Below are positions 49,541 through 57,900 of a DNA stretch of 64,000 bases, in pieces. The notes beneath the pieces were generated by a model that worked only from the letters and a program-made list of their open reading frames with translations, ran no database searches and was not told the origin of the DNA. The translations under genes were made by a program, and so were the position numbers. Source of the stretch: DASYKS01 sp035995205 (GTDB lineage: Bacteria > Acidobacteriota > Thermoanaerobaculia > Multivoradales > UBA5704); the NCBI GenBank assembly GCA_035995205.1, contig DASYKS010000044.1, forward strand, positions 1 through 64,000, written 5' to 3'. Positions within the stretch are counted from its first letter, which is position 1. The number at the start of each line of letters is the position of its first letter.

Positions 49541-49567
49541 TCCTTGTGCAACGTGAGCTTCCTGGGC
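49541..49567 (-). pseudogene. Fragment identical to part of the lanthipeptide leader
   Basis: 27 nt here are identical to 44535-44561, which encodes PRKLTLHK of the lanthipeptide leader on the minus strand. Here the frame runs on into unrelated sequence (EGRRTTEPVS) and there is no start or core. It is a relic of a second precursor gene or a recombination product; it abuts the inverted-repeat element at 49569. Confidence 0.6.
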
Positions 49568-49568
49568 C

Positions 49569-49662
49569 GATTTTGGAGTGCGCCGACGCGTCGGCGCTTT
49601 CGACGTTCATGGTGACGAGAAGACTCGGGTCAAAGCGGCGACGCGTCGCCGCACTCCAAATC
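49569..49662. repeat. Inverted-repeat element with GGAGTGCGNCGACGCGTCG arms
   Basis: The arms (49569-49602 and 49629-49662) are imperfect reverse complements, each itself containing a GACGCGTC palindrome (left CGCCGACGCGTCGGCG, right GCGGCGACGCGTCGCCGC). The centre contains the word GACGTTCATGGTGACGAGAA. It has the size and form of a non-autonomous palindromic repeat. Confidence 0.7.
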
Positions 49663-49715
49663 TTCCGCTCTGTTCAAGCCTCACGGCAGGTCATTCTCGA
49701 AAGACCCCTTGGGGC

Positions 49716-49744
49716 TTGACGCTCGTAAACATATTGTTTATGGT
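49716..49744 (+). promoter_or_regulatory. Promoter and operator of higBA
   Basis: TTGACG at 49716-49721 and TATGGT at 49739-49744 are 17 nt apart. Between them, overlapping the -10 by two bases, is the dyad TAAACA-TAT-TGTTTA (49726-49740). A repressor bound there, presumably HigA with or without HigB, would block RNA polymerase. The gene starts at 49752, so the leader is very short. Confidence 0.55.
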
Positions 49745-49751
49745 TGGAGTG

Positions 49752-50033
49752 GTGATTCGGACCTTCGCTGACGACGAGACGGAGCAGTTCTGGGCGGGAG
49801 GGAAATCCCGCCGCCTCCCGGCAGAGATCCTGAAAAGAGCGATGATGCGCCTCTTGCAACTGGATGCCGCAACCCTCGTCGCCGACCTCCGCATGCCGCC
49901 ATCCAACCACCTGGAAGCGCTACGTGGTGACCGGTCGGGTCAGTGGAGGATTCGAATCAACGATCAGTGGCGCGTCTGTTTCCAGTTCGAGAGCGGTGAC
50001 GCGTTCGAAGTCGAAATCATCGACTATCACTAA
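49752..50033 (+). CDS. higB: HigB-type mRNA interferase toxin
   Basis: 93 residues from GTG 49752 (VIRTFADDETEQFWAGGKSR). HigB/RelE-fold marks are the opening FADDETEQFW, then LRMPPSNHLEALRGDRSGQW and RIRINDQWRVCFQFESGDAF, ending EVEIIDYH. Such toxins cut mRNA on the ribosome. A longer frame upstream includes the inverted-repeat element and is ignored. The antitoxin gene follows after 12 nt, the toxin-first order typical of higBA. The GTG has a TTGGAG just before it. Confidence 0.85.
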   Translation: MIRTFADDETEQFWAGGKSRRLPAEILKRAMMRLLQLDAATLVADLRMPPSNHLEALRGDRSGQWRIRINDQWRVCFQFESGDAFEVEIIDYH

Positions 50034-50045
50034 GGAGAGCCCGCT

Positions 50046-50342
50046 GTGCCACAGAAGAGCCCTCGCGCCATCCATCCTGGCGAGTTCCTGGCCGAATCTC
50101 TGAGCGAGCTGGGAGTCTCCCAGGCGGCGCTTGCGCGCACCCTCGGAGTGTCGCCGATGCGTATTTCCCACTTCGTCAAGGGCACCCGCCCGGTGACAGC
50201 TGAACTGGCGTTGCTCCTCGGTCGCGCCTTCGACCAGTCGCCGCAGTACTGGCTGAACCTCCAGGCCCGCTACGACCTGACGATCGCCGAAGCCAGCCTC
50301 GGCCGACGCTTGCGCTCGATTCACGCACTCACTGCCGCATAG
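50046..50342 (+). CDS. higA: HigA-type XRE antitoxin
   Basis: 98 residues from a GTG. The XRE helix-turn-helix is LGVSQAALARTLGVSPMRIS followed by HFVKGTRPVTAELALLLGRA; the opening IHPGEFLAESLSELG and the closing SPQYWLNLQARYDLTIAEAS are diagnostic of the HigA group. It neutralises HigB and represses the shared promoter with the dyad at 49726-49740. Confidence 0.92.
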   Translation: MPQKSPRAIHPGEFLAESLSELGVSQAALARTLGVSPMRISHFVKGTRPVTAELALLLGRAFDQSPQYWLNLQARYDLTIAEASLGRRLRSIHALTAA

Positions 50343-50422
50343 AGAGGCCGCGTCAGTTAGGCCTCGCCAAGGGCGCCCCGTGGCCCGAACACCGGACGCG
50401 AGAACTGGAGTAGAATTTAGCC

Positions 50423-50659
50423 ATGGACAAGCCGACTCCCCCCGCGGCAACAGAAGGCGGAAGGCGCGTATACCCTCTTCGAACCGGCAAGATCCGCTTG
50501 ACGAAGGCTACGGCCAGCGAGATTGCCCAAGCGGTCGGGGTGAGGCCCTCAGAAGCAAAGTTCGCCAAAAAACTTCTTCGCCTTGTGGACTCGCCGCGTC
50601 CGAAAGCGGCAGCCTCCAAGGCTGTCGTAAAGAAGAAGCCCGGCCGCTCTAGCAAGTAG
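50423..50659 (+). CDS. Small basic protein with HTH-like motif, partner of the next gene
   Basis: 78 residues. The centre, RLTKATASEIAQAVGVRPSE, is like the second and third helices of a small DNA-binding unit; both ends are basic and low-complexity (AAASKAVVKKKPGRSSK). I do not recognise a named family. It stops 6 nt before the TIR/NDT-like gene, so the pair forms an operon in which a small DNA-binding-like protein precedes an enzyme-like protein, the arrangement of many toxin-antitoxin and two-gene defence modules. That reading is inference. Confidence 0.6.
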   Translation: MDKPTPPAATEGGRRVYPLRTGKIRLTKATASEIAQAVGVRPSEAKFAKKLLRLVDSPRPKAAASKAVVKKKPGRSSK

Positions 50660-50665
50660 GTCCGA

Positions 50666-51253
50666 ATGTTCGAGGCGGACCCAAAGTCGGTCTTCTTGAA
50701 CGTCCCCTACGACAAGCCGTACGAACCGCTCTTCGCCACGCTCGTAGGCACTCTCGTTTCCCTCGGCCAGAAGCCCCACTGTGTCTTGGAGGTTCGCGAG
50801 CGTGGCCAGGGTCGTTTGGTACGGATCTACGAACTATTGCGGTCCTGCGGCGTATCGATTCACGACCTGAGCCGTGCGGGGCGAGTTGCGCGATACAACA
50901 TGCCTTTCGAGCTCGGGTTGGCTTGCAGTTTCGCTCTCGATGGTAAACCGCATGAGGTCTTGGTGCTCGATACGATTTCCTATCGGCTCGACCGGACACT
51001 GAGCGATTACAAGGGCCGAGATCCACTCCTCTACCATGGTCGCGTCGACGGGCTCGTCGACTGCCTGGCCGACGTCTTTCAGACCGGCCCGGGACCGTCT
51101 CCCGATGTTTTGAAGGAAGAGGCTCGGATTCTCCGCAAGTCCGCCCGCGAGATCGTCAAGAAGTATGGTGGCTCCCTGTTTCGGCCAGCGGCCTTCCGCG
51201 CTCTGGTCGCGGCCTCCATCGAACAGGCGAGGTCTCACGGTTTGATTCAGTAG
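50666..51253 (+). CDS. TIR/nucleoside-deoxyribosyltransferase-like protein
   Basis: 195 residues. The first strand-helix unit SVFLNVPYDKPYEPLFATLV, the SIHDLSR motif (64-70) and YNMPFELGLACSF with Glu82 follow the pattern of flavodoxin-like NDT and TIR-related enzymes, where a Glu in an E-L/F-G context is catalytic. The middle (LDTISYRLDRTLSDYKGRDP) and the helical C-terminus are less typical. NAD- or nucleotide-cleaving activity is therefore suspected but not shown. No transmembrane segment is seen. It is encoded 6 nt after the small HTH-like gene and lies in a cluster of toxin-antitoxin genes. Confidence 0.6.
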   Translation: MFEADPKSVFLNVPYDKPYEPLFATLVGTLVSLGQKPHCVLEVRERGQGRLVRIYELLRSCGVSIHDLSRAGRVARYNMPFELGLACSFALDGKPHEVLVLDTISYRLDRTLSDYKGRDPLLYHGRVDGLVDCLADVFQTGPGPSPDVLKEEARILRKSAREIVKKYGGSLFRPAAFRALVAASIEQARSHGLIQ

Positions 51254-51350
51254 GTAGTCGGCAAGTCCCCCACCCCCCGGGAAGCATCCGCTACCATTCC
51301 CTGTTCTCCCTCCGCGGCGATGTATGCCGAGGGGAGACCTGACGAACCGA

Positions 51351-54254
51351 ATGCCGAAGCCGCCGAAAGCCTCACCCCCGCGCGAACGGGCGCAAAGCTC
51401 GGTCGCGATCGAGGTCGAGAACGCTTGGACCCATAACTTGAAGGGGGTCAGCTGCCGGGTGCCGCATGGCGCCGTGACGGTGGTGACCGGGCCTTCGGGG
51501 GCGGGGAAGTCGTCTCTCGCGTTCGACACGATCTATGCCGAGGGGCAGCGGCGGTTCGTGGAGTCGATGTCGACCTATGCGCGGCAGTTTTTGGACCAGA
51601 TGGAGAGGCCTCCGGTCGATGACGTGCGGCACATCCTGCCCGCCGTGGCGCTGGAGGCGAAGAACGCGGTCAAGAACGCTCGTTCGACGGTGGCGACGCT
51701 GACCGAAGTCCACGACGTGCTGCGGCTGCTGTTCACCCATCTGGGGGAGGTCACCTGCCCGAACGGGCATGGGGCGGCGAAGAGCTTCACTCCGGAGGAG
51801 GCCGCGGCGGATCTGGTGACGGGTGTGATCGGCGCTCCCTTCCTGCTGGTCGCCCGGGTGGCGCGGCCGAAGAAGCAGGGGGATGCCGCTTTGCACGAGC
51901 TGGTGCGCCAGGGGTTCCAGCGCCGGCTCGACTCGGCGGCTCCCGGGGAGACGGGCGAGGTGGTCCGGATCGCGGCGTCCGACAAGTGGCCGGTGAAGCT
52001 CGATCCGCTGCCGCTCGTGCTGGGGCGTTTTCCCGCGACCGAAGATGCCCTCGGGCGGATTCTCGGCACGCTGGAAGAGGCGTATCGCCTGGGTGCCGGA
52101 CGGGTCGAGGCGCATGGCCCTTCGGGGGTGCGGTTCTACGCGCGGGAGTTGGGTTGCCCGGTATGCGGCGAGGTGCTGCGGCGCCCGACCCCGCCGCTGT
52201 TCTCGTTCAACTCTCCGCTCGGTGCCTGCCCGCGTTGCCAGGGGTTCGGCCGGGCGGTCGGAATCGACCGCGACCGGGTGATTCCGGACGGCCGGAAGTC
52301 GCTCGCCGAGCGGCCGATCGCGCCTTGGAACACCCCCGCGTACGAGGAGCTATATGACGATCTGCTCGCCGCGGCGAAGAAGCGCGGCGTGCCGCTCGAC
52401 CGGCCTTGGTCGCAGCTCGATCCCGCCGATCGGGAATGGGTGTGGAGCGGCGGCAAGGCGGGCGCCGCCAAATGGTTCGGCAAGAGCAAAGCGTTCGTCG
52501 ATCTCGACAGTTTTTTCACTTGGCTCGAAGGGAAGACCTACAAGGTCCACGTTCGGGTGTTGCTCGCTCGCTACCGCTCTTACACCCCATGCCCCGAGTG
52601 CGGCGGCACGCGACTGAAGCCGGAAGCCCGGGCCGTGCGCCTGGCCGGGCGGACGCTGCCCGAGCTGGTCGCCCTGTCGGTCGAGGAGTTTCGCTCGTGG
52701 CTCGCGGGCGTCCCCTGGACCGCGCGGCAGCACGAGCTGGCCGGCCACCTGTTGGAGGATCTCGCCGAGCGGATCGAAACGCTCCACCGGGTCGGGCTCG
52801 ACTACCTGACGCTCGACCGCCAGGCGCGCACGCTTTCGGGCGGCGAGACCCAGCGCATCCACCTCGCGACCGCCCTTGGCTCGGGGCTCACCAGCACGCT
52901 CTATGTTCTGGACGAGCCGACGATCGGGCTTCACCCGCAAGACAGCGAGAAGCTGCTCGGCCTGCTCCGCGACCTGGCGGACAAGGGCAATACGGTCCTG
53001 GTGGTCGAGCACGATCGGACGTTGATCCGCGGTGCGGACCATGTGATCGATCTCGGGCCGGCGGCCGGGGAGCAGGGGGGCCGGGTGATCGCCGAGGGGA
53101 CGCTCGAAGAGATCCTGGGCGTCGAGGAATCGCTCACCGGCCGCTACATGCGGGAGAAGCCGCCGACCCCGGCGCGCGGCCACCTCGCGCGGTTCCGCCG
53201 CGAGCAGGGGGTCGAGCCGCACGAGCGGGAGCTGGAAGCCCTGCCGCGGATCGTGATCCAGGGCGCCCGCGCCCACAACCTGCGCGGCTTCGACGTCGAG
53301 ATGCCGCTCGGAGCGCTGGTCGCCGTCACCGGCGTGTCGGGCTCGGGCAAATCGACGTTGGTCGAAAACGTGCTCTATGGCACCTATCAGCGCTCGAAGG
53401 GCGTGGTGGACGTCGATCCGGGTGCCTGCGACGCGCTGGTCGGGCTGGAAGGCCTGACCGACGTGGTGCTGGTCGATCAACGCCCGATCGGGCGTTCCAG
53501 CCGGTCGAACCCGGTCACCTATTTGAAAGCGTACGACGAGATCCGCAAGCTGTATGCGGCCAGCCCGGACGCCGTGGCGCGGGGGATCACGCCCGCCCAC
53601 TTCTCGTTCAACGTCGAGCGCGGGCGCTGCCCGGCCTGCCAGGGGACGGGCGTCACCGAGGTCGACATGCAGTTCATGGCGCCCGTGACGGTCGTGTGCG
53701 AGATCTGCCAGGGCCGGCGCTTTCAGCCCGAGGTGCTGAAGGTTCGGGTGGGCGGCCGCAACATCGCGGAGACCCTGGAGCTGACCGTCGACCAGGCGCT
53801 CGAAGCGTTCGCGGCCCATCGCGGGCTCTGCCGGCGTCTGTCGGCGCTGGTCGACGTCGGCTTAAGCTATCTGCGGCTCGGCCAGTCGACCTCGACGCTT
53901 TCGGGCGGCGAAGCGCAACGGTTGAAGCTCGCGAGCTTCCTCGATCGTCCATCCTCCGAAGGGAAACGGCTGTTCCTGTTCGACGAGCCGACCACCGGGC
54001 TGCACCTGGCCGACATCGACCTGCTCTATCGCACCCTCCGCCGCCTGGTCCGGCGCGGCGATGGGGTGATCGTCGTCGAGCACAGCTCGGACCTGATCGC
54101 CCGGGCCGATTGGATCGTCGATCTCGGACCCGGAGGCGGTTCGCGCGGCGGCGAGCTGCTCTTTTCCGGTCCGCTCGAACCGTTCCTCGACCACGCCGCG
54201 GGGCCGACCGCGGAAGAGCTGCGCCGCCATCTGCGCTGGCCCCCGGCGGATTGA
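51351..54254 (+). CDS. uvrA: UvrA-family excinuclease ABC subunit A
   Basis: 967 residues from ATG 51351; ATG 51324 would add nine and lacks a ribosome site. Two ABC modules: first P-loop GPSGAGKSS near 47, signature LSGGETQRIHLATALGSG near 495 and Walker B VLDEPTIGLHPQD; second P-loop GVSGSGKST near 661, LSGGEAQRLKLASF near 849, FLFDEPTTGLHLAD. Zinc motifs are CPVCGE/CPRCQG and CPACQG/CEICQG. UvrA dimers scan DNA for lesions and load UvrB. The sequence between the modules and the shortened first zinc region resemble UvrA2-type paralogues, so it may be an accessory UvrA; uvrB is not in the window. Confidence 0.88.
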   Translation: MPKPPKASPPRERAQSSVAIEVENAWTHNLKGVSCRVPHGAVTVVTGPSGAGKSSLAFDTIYAEGQRRFVESMSTYARQFLDQMERPPVDDVRHILPAVALEAKNAVKNARSTVATLTEVHDVLRLLFTHLGEVTCPNGHGAAKSFTPEEAAADLVTGVIGAPFLLVARVARPKKQGDAALHELVRQGFQRRLDSAAPGETGEVVRIAASDKWPVKLDPLPLVLGRFPATEDALGRILGTLEEAYRLGAGRVEAHGPSGVRFYARELGCPVCGEVLRRPTPPLFSFNSPLGACPRCQGFGRAVGIDRDRVIPDGRKSLAERPIAPWNTPAYEELYDDLLAAAKKRGVPLDRPWSQLDPADREWVWSGGKAGAAKWFGKSKAFVDLDSFFTWLEGKTYKVHVRVLLARYRSYTPCPECGGTRLKPEARAVRLAGRTLPELVALSVEEFRSWLAGVPWTARQHELAGHLLEDLAERIETLHRVGLDYLTLDRQARTLSGGETQRIHLATALGSGLTSTLYVLDEPTIGLHPQDSEKLLGLLRDLADKGNTVLVVEHDRTLIRGADHVIDLGPAAGEQGGRVIAEGTLEEILGVEESLTGRYMREKPPTPARGHLARFRREQGVEPHERELEALPRIVIQGARAHNLRGFDVEMPLGALVAVTGVSGSGKSTLVENVLYGTYQRSKGVVDVDPGACDALVGLEGLTDVVLVDQRPIGRSSRSNPVTYLKAYDEIRKLYAASPDAVARGITPAHFSFNVERGRCPACQGTGVTEVDMQFMAPVTVVCEICQGRRFQPEVLKVRVGGRNIAETLELTVDQALEAFAAHRGLCRRLSALVDVGLSYLRLGQSTSTLSGGEAQRLKLASFLDRPSSEGKRLFLFDEPTTGLHLADIDLLYRTLRRLVRRGDGVIVVEHSSDLIARADWIVDLGPGGGSRGGELLFSGPLEPFLDHAAGPTAEELRRHLRWPPAD

Positions 54255-54274
54255 CCGAAAGAGGGTCGTGGTTC

Positions 54275-54350
54275 GGCAAGCCTCCTCGCTCCTTCGGGCG
54301 CCTTCGGCAGCAGCCAATCGCTGCGGGGCAAACGAAACCGCTACCGAAAG
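54275..54350. repeat. Dispersed repeat copy downstream of uvrA
   Basis: 54282-54334 is about 87% identical to 33574-33627 and shares its left ~45 nt with the element at 9663-9746 (GGCAAGCCTCCTCGCTCCTT at the left edge). The flanking word AAACCGCTACC also recalls the outer arm of the 9.7-kb copy. Confidence 0.7.
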
Positions 54351-54379
54351 AGAGGCGCTCTTGCTTTCGGGAATGGGTG

Positions 54380-54385
54380 TATACT
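54380..54385 (+). promoter_or_regulatory. Candidate -10 box of the FHA gene
   Basis: TATACT lies 33 nt before the ATG at 54418. No well-spaced -35 is seen (TTGCTT at 54361 is only 13 nt away). Confidence 0.3.
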
Positions 54386-54417
54386 TTCATCATGCTCTCA
54401 AGGCCTAGGGTCCCGGT

Positions 54418-54855
54418 ATGAGCGCGCTGGCGGTCGATCCCGAGTCGACCCTCTGGCGTCTCGATCTTCCCGGAAGGTCGGTCGCCCTGTTCGAGGGGGA
54501 GATCACCCTCGGGCGGAGCCGCGGTTGCGGCATCGTGCTGGCCGATCCCTGCATCAGCCGGGTCCACGCCCTCGTCGCGGTGCGTTCCGGGCGGGTCTAC
54601 GTGCAGGATCTGCGGTCGAGCAACGGCACCTTCGTCGACGGCGAACGGATCTCCGGCGAGCGGGAGATCACGGAAGGCGACCGGATCGCGATCGGCAACT
54701 ACGATCTGGTGCTCCATCTCGGCCCGGCCGGCGAGCAGCCGCTCGTCGAATCGACCGCGGGCGATGTGGAGGGGGCCGAGTCCGGAGCCACTCGCGAGAT
54801 GGACGCGGTGCCGAGCCTCTGGCAGCGCGTCACCGGCCAGCGGCGCGGCAAATAG
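54418..54855 (+). CDS. FHA-domain protein
   Basis: 145 residues. The phosphothreonine-binding FHA core is LGRSRGCGIVLADPCISRVH with the key Arg-Ser and His, followed by VQDLRSSNGTFVDGERISGE with the SNGT loop. The C-terminal 40 residues are acidic then basic and unstructured. It has no membrane segment. It lies 75 nt upstream of a Ser/Thr kinase gene on the same strand, so it is a likely phospho-dependent partner of that kinase, but a terminator hairpin separates the two. Confidence 0.88.
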   Translation: MSALAVDPESTLWRLDLPGRSVALFEGEITLGRSRGCGIVLADPCISRVHALVAVRSGRVYVQDLRSSNGTFVDGERISGEREITEGDRIAIGNYDLVLHLGPAGEQPLVESTAGDVEGAESGATREMDAVPSLWQRVTGQRRGK

Positions 54856-54912
54856 GTTTCGAGGAGAAACTCGAAACAGTGGATGAACGAACCCGCTGAG
54901 AGAGCGGGTTTT
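54856..54912 (+). terminator. Two hairpins after the FHA gene
   Basis: GTTTCGAG (54856-54863) pairs with CTCGAAAC (54870-54877). A second stem, ACCCGCT (54891-54897) with AGCGGGT (54903-54909), is followed by TTTT and has the form of an intrinsic terminator. The next gene starts at 54930, so read-through to the kinase is possible only if the terminator leaks or its promoter lies within 54900-54929. Confidence 0.65.
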
Positions 54913-54929
54913 CGCGTATCATCGATCTC

Positions 54930-57900
54930 ATGTCTTCCAGAAATGGGGGATCGGAGCCCTCTCGGCGGCTCGGTCCTTACCGGCTCGACCAGCTGCTCGG
55001 TCGCGGCGGGATGGGTGCGGTCTGGCGAGCCTGGGACGAGCGTCTCGAGCGTTGGGTCGCCCTCAAGGAGGTTCGCGCCGACAAGGCCTTGCAATTCGGC
55101 CGCGAACGCCTGTGGCGCGAAGCGCGCGCGGTGGCGCGGCTCAGCCATCCGTCGATCGTCCAGGTCTTCGACATCCTGGAAGACACGGACGGCGATTGGA
55201 TCGTGATGGAGCTGGTGGCGGGCAAGACGGTCCGCTGCCTGCTCGACGAGGGGGGCTTCCCGCCCGAGCGCGCGATCAAGATCTGTCGAGAGGTCGCGGA
55301 GGGGCTCGTCGAGGCCCACGCGCAAGGTGTCCTCCACCGTGACCTCAAGGCGACGAACGTGATCGTCGCGTCCTCCGGGCGCGCCAAGATCCTCGACTTT
55401 GGGCTGGCCAAGATCCCTCGCGAAGAGCGCTCGGAAGGCCGCGACCTGACGCTTTCGACTCCGGGTTTCGTCCTGGGCACCTGCTATGCCATGTCTCCCG
55501 AGCAGGCCCTCGGGCACGCCGTGGACGAGCGCTCCGATCTCTTCTCCCTGGGCTCGCTACTGTACGAGATGCTGACCGGGGATGCGCCCTTCCGCGACGA
55601 GTCGGAAGCGCTGTCGCTCGCCCGGGTGGTGAACCACCGGCAACAGCCGCTCGATCGGTCCCATCCCGCGGTTCCGCCCGGGATCTGCGAGCTCGTGGAC
55701 TGGCTGCTCCAGAAGCGGCCGGAGGACCGGCCGCAATCCGCGGTCGAGGTGATGGCGGCCCTGGAGACGGCGGCCACCCCCTCCAGCTTCACCGGGATGA
55801 TGCCGCCGTCCCGCCCGGCTTCCCCGCCCCGGTTCGCCGAGCCCGCCGAGTCCACCCTGTTCGACCGGCCGCACGAGCCCGCCCAGCGGCGCACTCCGGA
55901 GGACGGCTACCCGCAGAGCGGCGGCGAGCGCAGGACGGTCACCATTGTCTGCTGCGCCCTGGTTCCGCTCGACCGGCCCGCCGGGGGACCGGAGGCGCTG
56001 GAGATGGAGGCGCTCTCGGCCGCCGCGATCGAGTTCGAGAACCTCGGGCGGCAGATGTGCAGGGAGCTCTCGGGCTTCCTCTGTGCAGTCGTCAACCGCA
56101 CCCTGGGGCTCTGCTTCGGGTACCCGCTGGCCCACGAGGATGACGCCGAGCGCGCCGTCCGGGCGGCCCTGGGGCTTCAGGCGCGTTTTGCGGCCCTGCC
56201 GATCCCAGCCGCCGGGCGGGTCGCGGTCCGCGCCGGCCTGCACACCGGGTCCGCGCTGGTGATGAACCTCCCGGGCTCGGGTCCGACGCTCCAGCCCGGC
56301 GACACCTTCGACATCGCCATGGCGATCCAGGGCCAGGTGCCGGTCGGCCGGATCGGGGTGAGCGCGGCGAGCCGCCGAATCCTGGGCCGGAAGTTTCGGC
56401 TCGAGCCCCTGCGGGAGGTCCGCCTTGAGGATCTCGACGCCACGATCGCCGTGTACGAGCTCGGGCCGCGGGTGGCGCCGGAGAGCGGGGAGGCCGACCG
56501 GGCGTCGTCGCCCATGGTCGACCGGGAGACCGAGATGCAGATCCTGCTCGACCGCTTCCGCTTGGCGGTCTCCGGATCGGGGCAGGCGGTACTGATCGCC
56601 GGCGAGGCCGGAATCGGCAAGTCGCGCCTGGCCCGGGCGCTGTCGGAGCGGCTGGCCGGCGAGGCGACCTGGCTGGCCGCCTACGGTTCGACGTTCGCCC
56701 AGAACACGCCGCTCGCTCCCGTCATCCACCTCTTGTCGCGAGCGATCTTCCCGGCCGAGGACACCGGGGAGAGCAGCGCGGAAGACCGGCTCCGCCGGCT
56801 TGAGGAGATCCTCGACGAGCACGGCCTGCCGCGTCCGGAATATGCCCCCCTCCTAGGAGAGCTGCTGTCGCTCCCGATCCAAGGCTACCCGTCTCTCGTC
56901 CTCTCCCCCGAGGCGCGGCGGAAGCGCACGCTCGCCGCGGTCGTGGCGCTCCTCGGTGCCCTGGCCGAGCAACGTCCGGTGGCGCTGGTGGTCGAGGATC
57001 TGCACTGGATCGACCCCTCGACGCTCGAATTCCTCGACCTTCTGCTCGGCGAGATCCCGGTGCGGCCGATGCTGCTGGTCGCGACGTTCCGGCCCGAGTT
57101 CGTCGCCCCCTGGCGCCATCAGACCTCGGTCACCCAGCTCAGCTTGAGCGGCCTAAGCGAAGCCCACGTGGCGCAGCTCGTCGCGCAGGTGGCCGGGGAT
57201 AGGCAGCTGGTCAAGGAGGTGCACCGAGAGATCATGGAGCACACGGACGGCATCCCGCTGTTCGTCGAGGAGCTGACCAAGGCGGTGCTCGAGACCGACG
57301 CGCCGCTCCGGCGGCCGGCCGGCATCCCGTTCACGCTCGGCAGCTCGCTTCTCGCCCGTCTCGACCGCCTGGGAGATGCCAAGGCGGTGGCTCAGCTCGC
57401 CGCGGTCATCGGCCGCACGTTCTCCCTGGAGCTTCTGGAAGCTTTCTCCCGGACCAAGGGGGCGGCGCTGCACGGCGCGCTCGGTCAGCTCCTCCAGGCC
57501 GAGATCCTCCACCGCCGGGGGCCGGCTCGCAGGCCGCGCTACATCTTCAAGCACGCGCTGATCCAGGACGCCGCCTACCTGTCGCTCCTGGCGAGCGACC
57601 GCGAGCAGCTTCACCGGCGCCTCGCCCGCCTGGTCCAGGACGAGTTTCCGGCGTCAGCCGAGGCCGAGCCCGAGCTGATGGCGCACCATTGCGAACGTGG
57701 CGGTTTGATCCCGGAGGCCGTCGGGCACCTGCAGGAGGCCGGCCGCCGCGCGGTCCAGCGCTCGGCCCACCAGGAGGCGATGAGCCATCTCAACCGGGCT
57801 CTCGACCTCTTGTCCGGCCTGCCGGCCACGTCCGAGCGGGTGACCCGGGAGCTCGGGTTGCGCGCCATGCTCGCCCCGGTCCTCTTCGCGATCAAGGGCT

